Source: an uncultured Flavobacteriaceae bacterium | GTDB taxonomy: Bacteria > Bacteroidota > Bacteroidia > Flavobacteriales > Flavobacteriaceae | Direction: 5' to 3' | NCBI GenBank assembly: GCA_905181625.1 | Contig: CAJIYJ010000003.1 | Location: 62,001 to 126,000, forward strand | Length of the DNA: 64,000 nucleotides | Shown: positions 55,647 to 64,000 of the stretch, piece by piece | Numbering within the stretch: position 1 is the stretch's first letter | Layout of the letters: every line of letters starts with the position of its first letter | Translations under genes and position numbers: made by a program | Notes under the pieces: model-generated | Told to the model about the DNA's origin: nothing | The model's input: the letters and a program-made list of their open reading frames with translations, nothing else | Database searches by the model: none

Positions 55647-57233
55647 TTAGAATTCTGATTTGTTATGAAATGTTATAGACTGAAATTTTTGTTTTGTCAT
55701 TTCTAAAGTAAAAGAAGAATCTGATAAAAACACTAATTTACCGTCTTTATCTTTAGCTAAAAACTTATTTTTTAGCTTTTTAAATTCATTGAATATAGCT
55801 TTTGAACTTTTTTTGTTTTCTACCCACGATGCTTTGTGAATATTTAGATTTTCGTATGAACATTTTGCACCATATTCATGCTCTAACCTATATTGTATAA
55901 CTTCAAATTGAAGAGCTCCTACTGTACCAATTACTTTACGACCATTTAGTTCTAAAACAAATAACTGAGCAACACCTTCATCCATTAATTGAACAATCCC
56001 CTTTGCTAATTGTTTGGATTTCATAGGGTCTAGATTGTTTATATATCTAAAATGCTCGGGGGAAAAACTAGGGATACCTTTGAAAAATATATTTTCTCCT
56101 TCTGAAAATGTATCACCAATTTTAAAATTACCAGAATCGTGTACACCTACTATATCTCCAGGAAAAGATTCATTTACGATTTCTTTTTTTTCAGCAAAAA
56201 AGGCATTTGGACTACTGAATTTAAATTTCTTATTCATTCTAACGTGATGATATGCCATATTTCTTTTAAAATTTCCTGACACTATTTTTATGAACGCAAG
56301 TCGATCTCTATGTTTAGGATCCATATTTGCATGAATTTTAAATATAAAACCTGAAAACTTTGTTTCGTTAGGTTTAATGACTCTTTCAGTACTTTCTTTT
56401 TTCGTTGGAGAAGGCGCAATTGAAATAAAACAATCTAGTAGTTCTTTTACTCCAAAATTATTTAATGCTGATCCAAAGAAAACAGGTTGTTGCCTGCAAC
56501 TTAAGTAATCCTCTTTATTAAAAGCAGGATATACTTCATCGACTATTTCAATTTCTTCTTTAAGAATTATAGATGCTTTATCTCCAATATATTCTATAAG
56601 CTTTGGATCGTTTATGTCGTTTATGTTTATTGTTTTAGAAATTTTTTGTTTATTATCCGCATTAAATAACATTAAATTTTTTTCCCAAATATTGTAGATT
56701 CCTTGAAAGTCATATCCCATTCCTATTGGGAAACTTAACGGACATACTTTGAATTTTAGTTTTTGTTCTAATTCATCGAGTAAGTCAAAAGCATCTTTAC
56801 CTTCTCTATCTAGCTTATTTATAAAAACAATGATAGGAATTTCACGCATTCTACAAACCTCTACTAGTTTTTCAGTTTGTTCTTCTACTCCTTTAGCTAC
56901 ATCAATAACTACAATTACACTATCAACTGCTGTCAATGTTCTAAAGGTGTCTTCAGCAAAGTCTTTATGACCTGGGGTGTCCAGTATGTTTATTTTTTTT
57001 TCTTTATAATTGAATGCTAAAACAGAAGTTGACACGGAAATACCCCTTTGTTTTTCAATTTCCATAAAATCACTTGTAGCGGCTTTTTTTATTTTGTGAG
57101 ATTTTACTGCTCCAGCTTCTTGAATTGCACCCCCGAATAAGAGCAACTTTTCAGTTAAAGTCGTTTTTCCGGCATCTGGATGTGAGATGATTCCAAATGT
57201 TCTCCTTTTATTAATTTCTTCTTGAAATCCCAT
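55647..57233 (-). CDS. prfC: Peptide chain release factor 3
   Basis: RF3 is a GTPase that removes RF1/RF2 from the ribosome. The 528 residues include GIISHPDAGKTTLTEKLL (P-loop), KQRGISVSTSV, DTPGHKDFAEDT and FINKLDREGKD, with C-terminal domains to LEMTKQKFQ. It abuts the convergent DUF3467 gene with no space. A -7 box lies 7 bases before the ATG. Confidence 0.97.
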   Translation of the reverse strand: MGFQEEINKRRTFGIISHPDAGKTTLTEKLLLFGGAIQEAGAVKSHKIKKAATSDFMEIEKQRGISVSTSVLAFNYKEKKINILDTPGHKDFAEDTFRTLTAVDSVIVVIDVAKGVEEQTEKLVEVCRMREIPIIVFINKLDREGKDAFDLLDELEQKLKFKVCPLSFPIGMGYDFQGIYNIWEKNLMLFNADNKQKISKTININDINDPKLIEYIGDKASIILKEEIEIVDEVYPAFNKEDYLSCRQQPVFFGSALNNFGVKELLDCFISIAPSPTKKESTERVIKPNETKFSGFIFKIHANMDPKHRDRLAFIKIVSGNFKRNMAYHHVRMNKKFKFSSPNAFFAEKKEIVNESFPGDIVGVHDSGNFKIGDTFSEGENIFFKGIPSFSPEHFRYINNLDPMKSKQLAKGIVQLMDEGVAQLFVLELNGRKVIGTVGALQFEVIQYRLEHEYGAKCSYENLNIHKASWVENKKSSKAIFNEFKKLKNKFLAKDKDGKLVFLSDSSFTLEMTKQKFQSITFHNKSEF

Positions 57234-57240
57234 TGTTTTG

Positions 57241-57248
57241 CAAAGATA
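57241..57248 (-). promoter_or_regulatory. -7 promoter box of prfC
   Basis: Minus-strand TATCTTTG, exact TAnnTTTG match, 7 bases before the prfC ATG. A very short or absent 5' leader is predicted. Confidence 0.6.
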
Positions 57249-57310
57249 AAAAATAGTATTGTTTTTCTAATATCTAATCATAAATATTCCAAATTTTGTA
57301 ACTTTAGACA

Positions 57311-57847
57311 ATGAGAAATGAAATGGTCGTTTTAGTTAATGAAGATGATCATCAAATAGGTTTGATGGAAAAAATAGAAGCTCATGAAAAAGGTTTGTTA
57401 CATAGAGCATTTTCTATTTTTATATTAAATGATGATAATGAACTGTTATTACAAAAAAGAGCTCTTAATAAATATCATTCTCCAGGATTGTGGACTAATA
57501 CTTGTTGTAGTCATCCAAGAGATAACGAAGACGTTTTAAACGCTGGAAATAGACGTTTAGTTGAAGAAATGGGTTTTAAGACTGAGTTAAAACCATTCTT
57601 GTCTTTTGTTTATAAAGTAAAATTTGATAATGGTTTGACTGAACATGAATTTGATCATGTTTTAATTGGGAAATATAATAAGGAGCCTTTAATAAACCAT
57701 GAAGAGGTTTGTGATTGGAAATGGATTGATTTAGATAAGTTAAATATTGATATTATTAATAATTCAGAAAACTATACAGTCTGGTTCAAAATTATATTTA
57801 AAAGGTATTATGATAAAATTAAATTAAATGAAAGTAACAGTAAGTAG
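57311..57847 (+). CDS. idi: Isopentenyl-diphosphate delta-isomerase, type I
   Basis: This metal-dependent Nudix-fold enzyme converts IPP and DMAPP. The 178 residues include HRAFSIFILNDDNELLLQKR, WTNTCCSHPRDNED with the catalytic Cys, RRLVEEMGFKTEL, ENEFDHVL-like EHEFDHVLIG with catalytic Glu, and WKWIDLDKLN. The last 20 bases overlap the queD-like gene. Confidence 0.96.
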   Translation: MRNEMVVLVNEDDHQIGLMEKIEAHEKGLLHRAFSIFILNDDNELLLQKRALNKYHSPGLWTNTCCSHPRDNEDVLNAGNRRLVEEMGFKTELKPFLSFVYKVKFDNGLTEHEFDHVLIGKYNKEPLINHEEVCDWKWIDLDKLNIDIINNSENYTVWFKIIFKRYYDKIKLNESNSK

Positions 57848-58238
57848 AAAAGCTCATTTTAATGCGGCTCATAGGTTGTTTGTTAAAAGCTGGAGTGATG
57901 AAAGAAATTCAAAAGTCTTTGGAAAATGTAGTAATCCAAATTTTCATGGTCATAATTATGAAATTATTGTGAATGTAAAAGGGAGTGTAGACCCAGTTAC
58001 AGGAATGGTAATTGATTTAAAATATCTTAAAGAAATAATAAAAGAAGATGTTGAGGATTTATTAGATCATAAAAATTTAAATATTGAAATAAAGTATTTT
58101 AATGAGGTAGTACCAACTGCAGAAAATATTTGTATTTTTATATGGAATATTTTAAGGAATAAAATAGACAGTGATAAAGAAATTTCGGTAACTCTTTATG
58201 AGACACCAAGAAATTATGTTAAATATTCCGGAAACTAA
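57828..58238 (+). CDS. queD: 6-carboxytetrahydropterin synthase / PTPS family
   Basis: The 136-residue protein has the zinc and catalytic pattern: FNAAHRLF, then FGKCSNPNFHGHNYEI (Cys and HGH), VIDLKYLKEII, DHKNLN, and ETPRNYVKYSG with the substrate Glu. Either queuosine precursor synthesis or a pterin role is possible, and no queC or queE is in the window. It overlaps idi by 20 bases. Confidence 0.9.
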   Translation: MKVTVSRKAHFNAAHRLFVKSWSDERNSKVFGKCSNPNFHGHNYEIIVNVKGSVDPVTGMVIDLKYLKEIIKEDVEDLLDHKNLNIEIKYFNEVVPTAENICIFIWNILRNKIDSDKEISVTLYETPRNYVKYSGN

Positions 58239-58247
58239 ATTATAATT

Positions 58248-58514
58248 ATGGCTAGCGTAAAAAATTTAAAAAAAGACTTGAATAACATTATTGGAGAAAT
58301 TATTCAAAGCATTAATTTATGGGAATTAGATAAGTCTGATAAAGATTTAGCTAAGAGCGAGAAATTAGTTGATCAATGTTTTGATGCTTTTGATGAAATA
58401 ATTAAAAAAATTCATCAAAAGGATGTTAAAAATAAAAAAGAACACTTTAAGACTGTAAGCTTAGATTTGACTGTAAAAGCTTCAGAATTAGTTGCTTCGT
58501 TCAATAAATTATAA
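58248..58514 (+). CDS. Hypothetical helical protein
   Basis: The 88-residue protein is charged, predicted all-helical and without signal peptide: DLNNIIGEIIQSINLWELDK, FDAFDEIIKKIHQKDVKNK and LDLTVKASELVASFNKL. No family recognised. It follows the queD-like gene by 9 bases and ends 2 bases from the convergent lipoprotein gene. Confidence 0.7.
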   Translation: MASVKNLKKDLNNIIGEIIQSINLWELDKSDKDLAKSEKLVDQCFDAFDEIIKKIHQKDVKNKKEHFKTVSLDLTVKASELVASFNKL

Positions 58515-58516
58515 TT

Positions 58517-59188
58517 TTATTTAGACTCGATAAGTTCATTCAGCATTTGTCCGTATTTAGAATTTAACACCTCATTGCTTAATGAAGTTTTTATAGTGTC
58601 TAATAGGATCTTTTCTGAATCAGAGAACTCGCTTAAGGCTATATAGGGAGCTACGTGGTAATTGCCGTTAGTTACTGCAAAGTTCAGACTATACATGTAC
58701 TGTCTTTTATTTAAGCTTTCTAATTTACCGCGAATAACAGCAACGCTATCTTTGTTTTTAGAATTATCAAATGAAAGTTTTATTAAGTCTAGTCTATTGT
58801 TATTAAACTTTCTAATAACACTCAAGTATATTCTGTAAATGGAGTCGTTTGACGATCCAGAGATTTCAAATTCTGTATTAAATTTTTTAAGATTAGTTAC
58901 TATTTTTATATCTCCTTTTTCTGCAAAAAAAGCTATCTTATTATCTTTTTTAGTAATATCTAAATTAATATAAAAAATTTCAGGTGATTCAATTTGAGAT
59001 TTTAGTAGTATTGGCTTTTTGCTATTAACAAACATAGAATCTAAATTCACAAGTGCAGAATCTTTTATTTTTTGTAAATAAATTTTACCTTTTTTAAATC
59101 CATCAATTGAAACATTAATATTTATTTGTTCTTTCTCATTTTCACAACCCAATAATAAAAGAATGATTAAAAACAGTTTTATTTTCAT
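58517..59188 (-). CDS. DUF4369 lipoprotein
   Basis: The 223-residue protein has a lipoprotein signal (MKIKLFLIILLLLGCENEKE, Cys15) followed by a DUF4369 domain: FKKGKIYLQKIKDSALVNLD, AFFAEKGDIKIVTN and EFEISGSSND. Members often carry a C-terminal thioredoxin domain, which is absent here. A Bacteroidota family of unknown role. Confidence 0.88.
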   Translation of the reverse strand: MKIKLFLIILLLLGCENEKEQININVSIDGFKKGKIYLQKIKDSALVNLDSMFVNSKKPILLKSQIESPEIFYINLDITKKDNKIAFFAEKGDIKIVTNLKKFNTEFEISGSSNDSIYRIYLSVIRKFNNNRLDLIKLSFDNSKNKDSVAVIRGKLESLNKRQYMYSLNFAVTNGNYHVAPYIALSEFSDSEKILLDTIKTSLSNEVLNSKYGQMLNELIESK

Positions 59189-59239
59189 GAAGTAAATATG
59201 GTAAAATTTATTTTACTTTAAAAGTATAGTTAATTGATT

Positions 59240-59605
59240 TTAATTTTTGTGAAGACTTATATTTTTCCAAGCCCAATAAATTAAGCTAAACTGAAAGATT
59301 ACTCTAATTATTAAAAGATATGTTGGGATTCCTAAATTATTTCCTGGTGTGAACATGTTTAAATGTACCGACATAAAAAGAATCAATAATCCTATTATTC
59401 CCCATAAAGAATAAATCCTGGTTTTATCAATAAGTACTCCAATACCAAATATAAATTCGAAGGCTCCACTAATTAAAATTAATTCCAAATGAAGAGGAAT
59501 AAAATCTGGCATCATAGGTAAATAAAAATCTGAATTATAAAAATGCAGCACTCCACTCAAAATATAAAGAAAACTTAACAAGTAAATGTTTATCTTTTGA
59601 ATCAT
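59240..59605 (-). CDS. DoxX-like membrane protein
   Basis: The 121-residue protein has four transmembrane helices. Patterns are LSFLYILSGVLHFYNSDFY, PLHLELILISGAFEFIFGIG and MSVHLNMFTPGNN, fitting the DoxX/DUF417-like four-helix membrane family. Function unknown. It follows htpG by 4 bases. Confidence 0.78.
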   Translation of the reverse strand: MIQKINIYLLSFLYILSGVLHFYNSDFYLPMMPDFIPLHLELILISGAFEFIFGIGVLIDKTRIYSLWGIIGLLILFMSVHLNMFTPGNNLGIPTYLLIIRVIFQFSLIYWAWKNISLHKN

Positions 59606-59609
59606 TTGT

Positions 59610-61484
59610 TTACTTTATTAATTCAATACTTCTTTTGATAAATGACGTAAGTTCTTCTCCTTTAAGTAAGTTTTGAGATAGCCTAGCTAAATCTAAAGAC
59701 TGCTTAATCAGACGTTCTTTTTTGTTTTTACTTTTTGAGTTTAAGATTTCAGTGTTAATAGTGTTATTCACATTTACTATTAAATTGTACATTTCTGGCA
59801 TATTTCCAAACATTCCATTTCCTCCGCTTTGTTGCATCTCCTTCATTCTTCTCATGAATTCCGGAAGAGTAATTATAAACGGAGCAGAAGAACTATCCAT
59901 TGCTTCTAACTGAACAGTATATTTATCTTTAGGAACAGCTCCTTCAATAATTGTTTTTAATTTTTCTTTTTGTTTGTCATCAAGTTTTGAAACCTCTTCA
60001 TTTTTCTTTTTAATTATTTTACCAATAACATCAGCGTCAACTCTAGAAAAGTTAACTTTTTCATTACTAGTTTCTATTTTTTGAATTAAATGACTAATAA
60101 TTGGAGAATCAAGTAAAAGAACTTCATAACCTTTTTCTTTTGCTGCTTCTATATAAGAATGTTGTTCATTTTTATTTGAGGTATAAAGAATGATTAAATT
60201 ACCATCTTTATCAGTTTGATTTTTAGAAATTTTATCTTTTAACTCTTCAAAAGTAAAGTAATCTCCATTCACAGTTGGGTATAAGGCAAATTTTTGAGCT
60301 TTATCAAAAAACTTTTCTTCACTTAGCATACCGTATTCAATGATTACTTTAATATCATTCCATTTTTTTTCAAATCCTTCCCTGTCTTTTGAAAATAAAG
60401 AATTCAATTTATCAGCTACCTTTCTAGTTATATAGTTACTTATTTTTTTTACTGCACCATCAGCCTGTAAATAACTTCTTGAAACATTTAAGGGGATATC
60501 TGGTGAGTCTATTACTCCTCTTAAAAGAGTTAGGAATTCAGGAACAATCCCTTCAACATTATCAGTGACATAAACTTGATTTTGATAAAGTTGTATTTTA
60601 TCTTTTTGAACATTAATATCATTTGAAATTTTTGGAAAATAAAGAATTCCTGTTAGATTAAAAGGATAATCTACATTTAAATGAATATTAAAAAGAGGTT
60701 CTTCAAACTGCATTGGATACAATTCTTTGTAAAAATCCTTGTAAGAATCTTCGTTAAGATCTGAAGGGGATTTTGTCCATGCAGGATTAGGGTTGTTAAT
60801 TATATTGTCTACTGTTTCTTTAACCTCTTTTTCCTTATCTCCTTTCCCAACTTTATTAGTAACCTCTTTAGTTCCAAATTTTATTGGAACTGGCATGAAT
60901 TTATTGTATTTATTAAGTAAGGTATTGATTCTGGAATCTTCTAAAAATTCTTTTGAGTCTTTACTTATATGTAAAATTATTTCTGTTCCTCTTTCTTTTT
61001 TATCACTTTTTACAAGTGAATATTCTGGAGACCCGTCACATATCCAGTGAGCTGCAGGAGATTTTTTGTAAGACTTAGTAATTATTTCTACTTTTTCAGC
61101 AACCATAAAAGCTGAATAGAATCCTAGTCCAAAGTGACCAATTATTCCACTGTCTTTTGCGCTATCTTTATATTTTTCTAAAAATTCTTCGGCACCAGAA
61201 AATGCAACTTGGTTTATATATTTTTGAACTTCATCCATAGTCATACCAATTCCTTGGTCTGTTAAATGAATTTTTTTTCCTTTTTTGTCAATTTTAACTT
61301 CAATAAATGGATCTCCTATTTTTAATTTATTTTCACCAATACTAGACAAATGTTTAAGTTTTATAGTTGCATCAGTAGCATTTGATATTAGTTCTCTTAA
61401 AAAAATTTCATGATCACTGTAAAGAAATTTTTTAATTAGAGGAAATATATTTTCAACTGAAACATTAATTTTACCTTTTGACAT
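59610..61484 (-). CDS. htpG: Molecular chaperone HtpG (Hsp90)
   Basis: The 624-residue Hsp90 has the N-terminal ATPase domain (FLRELISNATDATIKLKHL, DQGIGMTMDEV, GHFGLGFYSAFMVA, ERGTEIILHI), the middle domain (GILYFPKISND, VYVTDNVEGIVPEFL, RGVIDSPDIPLNVSRSYLQ) and the C-terminal dimer domain with RRMKEMQQ. No charged linker as in eukaryotes. Confidence 0.98.
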   Translation of the reverse strand: MSKGKINVSVENIFPLIKKFLYSDHEIFLRELISNATDATIKLKHLSSIGENKLKIGDPFIEVKIDKKGKKIHLTDQGIGMTMDEVQKYINQVAFSGAEEFLEKYKDSAKDSGIIGHFGLGFYSAFMVAEKVEIITKSYKKSPAAHWICDGSPEYSLVKSDKKERGTEIILHISKDSKEFLEDSRINTLLNKYNKFMPVPIKFGTKEVTNKVGKGDKEKEVKETVDNIINNPNPAWTKSPSDLNEDSYKDFYKELYPMQFEEPLFNIHLNVDYPFNLTGILYFPKISNDINVQKDKIQLYQNQVYVTDNVEGIVPEFLTLLRGVIDSPDIPLNVSRSYLQADGAVKKISNYITRKVADKLNSLFSKDREGFEKKWNDIKVIIEYGMLSEEKFFDKAQKFALYPTVNGDYFTFEELKDKISKNQTDKDGNLIILYTSNKNEQHSYIEAAKEKGYEVLLLDSPIISHLIQKIETSNEKVNFSRVDADVIGKIIKKKNEEVSKLDDKQKEKLKTIIEGAVPKDKYTVQLEAMDSSSAPFIITLPEFMRRMKEMQQSGGNGMFGNMPEMYNLIVNVNNTINTEILNSKSKNKKERLIKQSLDLARLSQNLLKGEELTSFIKRSIELIK

Positions 61485-61623
61485 AATTTTATATTTTATA
61501 ACTTATAATCAAATGATATACCAAAGAACTGAATGTGACAAATTGACATTAATCAATACTATACAGTTCGTATTATTAATATTGATTATTTGTTTTAAAT
61601 TGCGTTAACAATAAAAAAACTTT

Positions 61624-62632
61624 ATGTTTAATTCAAGGATTATTGGAATGGGACATTATGTTCCTGAGAACATTATCACTAATGATGATTTATCGAAATT
61701 AATGGATACAAGTGACTCTTGGATTCAAGAAAGAACAGGTGTTAAAGAAAGAAGGTGGATTGATCCTAAATCAGATGACACTACTTCGACTATGGCTGTT
61801 AAAGCTTCAAAAATAGCAATAGATAGATCTGGCTTAGAGAAAAAAGATATTGATTTTATTATTTTTGCTACACTAAGTCCAGACATGTATTTTCCAGGTG
61901 GTGGAGTTCAAGTTCAAGACATGTTAGATATGTCAACAATTGGTGCTTTAGATGTTCGAAGTCAGTGTTCAGGTTTTATCTATGCTATGTCTGTTGCAGA
62001 TCAGTTCATAAAAACCGGTATGTATAAAAATATTTTAGTGATTGGTGCTGAAAACCATTCAGGTGCATTAGATAAATCTACAAGAGGAAGAGGAGTGTCT
62101 GTTATTTTTGGCGATGGCGCAGGAGCAGCTATTTTATCTAGAAGTGAAGTTAAAGGAAAAGGAATTTTATCTTCTCATCTTCATTCAGAGGGAAAATACG
62201 CTAGAGAATTGATGATGGATGGACCTAGCACAGGAAGATGGGTTCCTGAAATATTAGCAGAAAATAATTCAGATGATCAATCTTATTATCCGTATATGAA
62301 TGGACAATTAGTTTTTAAAAACGCAATTACACGTTTTTCAGAAGTAATAGTGGAAGGTTTAGAGGCAAACAATTTGCAAAAGGAAGATATTGATATGTTA
62401 ATTCGCACATCAAGCGAATTTACGCATTTCACAATTTATTCAAAAGAAATTTAATTTATCTGACGATAAAGTACATAATAATATTATGAAGTATGGTAAT
62501 ACTACTGCTGCCTCTGTAATAATAGCCCTTACAGAAGCGTGGGAGCAAGGTAAAATAAAAGAAAATGATTTAGTTGTTCTTGCTGCTTTTGGCAGTGGAT
62601 TTACTTGGGGGTCTGTTATTATAAGATGGTAA
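61624..62632 (+). pseudogene. fabH: 3-oxoacyl-ACP synthase III family gene with a +1 frameshift
   Basis: The thiolase-fold enzyme has WIQERTGVKERRW near residue 33, the catalytic Cys115 in RSQCSGF, and FGDGAGAAILS. The frame reaches DMLI, then breaks and stops at 62454. In the shifted frame translation continues with HQANLRISQF, NTTAASVIIAL (catalytic Asn) and GSGFTWGSVII, ending at TAA 62630-62632. Removing one base near 62405 restores LIPHQANLR, the catalytic His motif. Either the gene is broken or the sequence has an error. The stop overlaps the next start. Confidence 0.88.
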
Positions 62633-62988
62633 AAAAAACTTTAGTATTAGGTGCCTCTTTAAATTCTGATCGTTATTCAAATATGGCCGTAAGAAGACTA
62701 GCTTCAAAAAAGGTTGAAGTAATAGCAATTGGATTAAAGCAAGGTAAAATTAATGGAATAAATATTCAAAATAAGTTAACTCTATATAAAGATGTTCATA
62801 CTGTTACTTTATATTTAAATCAAAAAAGACAGAAAGAGTATTATGAATATATAATTTCTTTAAAACCAAAAAGAGTGATTTTTAATCCAGGAACTGAAAA
62901 CAGTGAATTTTACAAATTATTAGACAAAGAATCGATAGTTTATATGGAGGCCTGTACTTTGGTGTTACTTTCTACGAATCAGTATTAA
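62626..62988 (+). CDS. CoA-binding domain protein (YccU-like)
   Basis: The 120-residue protein has a Rossmann CoA_binding_2 pattern: KTLVLGASLNSDRYSNMAVR, VEVIAIGLKQG, then VHTVTLYLN and RVIFNPGTENSEFYKL. Its ATG overlaps the stop of the KAS III gene. The frame is open 7 codons earlier, but the ATG at 62626 gives the family start. Its 3' end overlaps the convergent symporter gene by 24 bases. Confidence 0.9.
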   Translation: MVKKTLVLGASLNSDRYSNMAVRRLASKKVEVIAIGLKQGKINGINIQNKLTLYKDVHTVTLYLNQKRQKEYYEYIISLKPKRVIFNPGTENSEFYKLLDKESIVYMEACTLVLLSTNQY

Positions 62989-64000
62989 ACCAAAAAATGT
63001 AATTAATCCGTTAATCGGAAGAAGCTCGTAGCCAATTTTGTAACCTCCTAAAAAATCAGAATCTATATTTCCAATACCCAAAACAATTAAGACCGAAAAT
63101 AAAGCTACCGCCCAAACATATTGATCTTTAACTTTATAATTAGTAAATATTCCAAACGCAAATAAACCTAATAATGGTCCGTAAGTATATCCTGCTACCG
63201 TTAATAAACCATCTATTACATTAGTATTTAAATATTTTTTAAATATTATTACAACTATAATAAGAACAAAACTCATTACTATGTGTGTTTTTTTTCTAAT
63301 GCTATTTTGAATTTTTTTACTTTTATTTTCTAGATTTAAAAAATCCACACAAAAAGATGTTGTTAATGATGTTAATGCGCTGTCTGCGCTACTGTAAGCC
63401 GCAGCAATTAAACCTAATAAGAAAGTAATTCCTATGCCAATTCCTAAATCACTATTTAAAGCAATTTGAGGAAAAAGCAAATCACTATTAGGAACTCCAT
63501 TAAGTAAAGGGATTTCTATATTATTTTCTTTAGCATAAATGAACAAAAGAGCTCCTAGAAGCATGAATAGAAATGTTACCACAACTAAAACAAAGCTAAA
63601 TACTATCATATTTTTTTGAGCGTCTTTTAATGATCTACAAGTGAGGTTTTTTTGCATCATGTCCTGATCCAAACCAGTCATACAGATTGTTATAAACATT
63701 CCTCCTATAAAAGATTTTATAAAATGATTTCTATCTAGAAAACTTTCATTTACTAATATTTTATTGTAGTCTTGAATTTCCACTGATTTTATAAATTCAA
63801 TAAAAGTCCATTCAAGGTTTGAGTTAATTAAATAAATAGATAACAAAACAGAAATAAGCATAAAAGCTGTTTGCAGAGTATCAGTCCAAACGATAGTATT
63901 AATACCTCCTCTAAAAGTGTATACCCAAATTAATAGTATTGAAATAATTACAGTTATTTCAAATGGTATGCCTAAAGAATCAAAAACAAACTGCTGTAAC
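62965..64000 (-). CDS. Sodium:solute symporter (SSS family), partial at the right edge
   Basis: The minus-strand frame is open to the window edge, so the N-terminus is missing; about 345 C-terminal residues remain. Motifs are VYTFRGGINTIVWTDTLQT (TM4/5 region of SSS proteins), GGMFITICMTGLDQDMMQ, LIAAAYSSADSALTSL (the Na+ site with two Ser residues), and YTYGPLLGLFAFGIF. The substrate cannot be told. Confidence 0.9.
   Translation of the reverse strand, partial: LQQFVFDSLGIPFEITVIISILLIWVYTFRGGINTIVWTDTLQTAFMLISVLLSIYLINSNLEWTFIEFIKSVEIQDYNKILVNESFLDRNHFIKSFIGGMFITICMTGLDQDMMQKNLTCRSLKDAQKNMIVFSFVLVVVTFLFMLLGALLFIYAKENNIEIPLLNGVPNSDLLFPQIALNSDLGIGIGITFLLGLIAAAYSSADSALTSLTTSFCVDFLNLENKSKKIQNSIRKKTHIVMSFVLIIVVIIFKKYLNTNVIDGLLTVAGYTYGPLLGLFAFGIFTNYKVKDQYVWAVALFSVLIVLGIGNIDSDFLGGYKIGYELLPINGLITFFGLILIRRK

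Noticed and set aside
1-64000. CRISPR arrays, insertion sequences, prophage genes, toxin-antitoxin pairs
   Set aside because: No regularly spaced repeats, transposase motifs, phage structural genes or recognisable toxin-antitoxin pairs were seen on either strand.

Overview
The window is a 64 kb piece of an AT-rich chromosome from a member of the Bacteroidota, most likely a marine flavobacterium (class Flavobacteriia). This rests on gene order (rpsU-xerC, then tRNA Thr-Tyr-Gly-Thr, then tuf-tRNA-Trp-secE-nusG-rplKAJL-rpoBC-DUF3467), on Bacteroidota-type promoters (a TAnnTTTG -7 box upstream of many genes), on Flavobacteriia-style families (DUF4369, DUF1573, LUD protein next to cdsA/psd) and on sodium-linked transporters (NhaD, AGCS and SSS symporters). 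Most genes are housekeeping. Ribosome-binding sites are inconspicuous and several genes appear to start with TTG.

Layout: 1-4016 holds the 5' part of gltB, nhaD, folC and tRNA-Val. 4032-4723 holds three small hypothetical genes. 4802-11867 holds a Nif3/zinc-ribbon-like pair, lpxK, lipA, an unusual Nramp-like transporter, an ECF-type sigma factor, a Cys-rich small membrane protein, murB and a DUF1573 protein. 11982-26722 holds valS, psd-cdsA-LUD-ftsH-rsfS, birA, a YqaA protein, an SDR enzyme, pyrE, a NUDIX hydrolase, coaD, ddl, a PASTA protein, rluD and yaaA. 26715-33176 (minus strand) is a complete trpEGDCFBA operon, preceded by a 27-codon leader peptide with three Trp codons and a terminator hairpin. 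33251-36584 holds a rhodanese, a PspC protein, an alanine/sodium symporter, rpsU and xerC.

From 36675 a four-tRNA cluster should lead directly to tuf. Instead about 5.7 kb of accessory DNA (37020-42660) is inserted. It carries two secreted proteins of unknown or poorly defined role, a decayed DUF285/BspA-type surface-protein gene, DUF805 and DUF1456 genes, a lipoprotein, a DEAD-box helicase and a repeated intergenic element. The hpf gene that usually lies between xerC and the tRNAs is absent. 42853-55646 is the tuf, secE, nusG, ribosomal protein and rpoBC block. 55647-64000 holds prfC, idi, a queD-like gene, small proteins, htpG, a 3-oxoacyl-ACP synthase III gene broken by a +1 frameshift at the catalytic His, a CoA-binding protein and a partial sodium/solute symporter.

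No CRISPR array, insertion sequence, prophage or obvious defence system was seen. The most interesting items are the ribosome-mediated trp attenuator, the accessory insertion with its repeats and gene remnants, the -7 boxes lying 4-7 bases from start codons, and the frameshifted KAS III gene.
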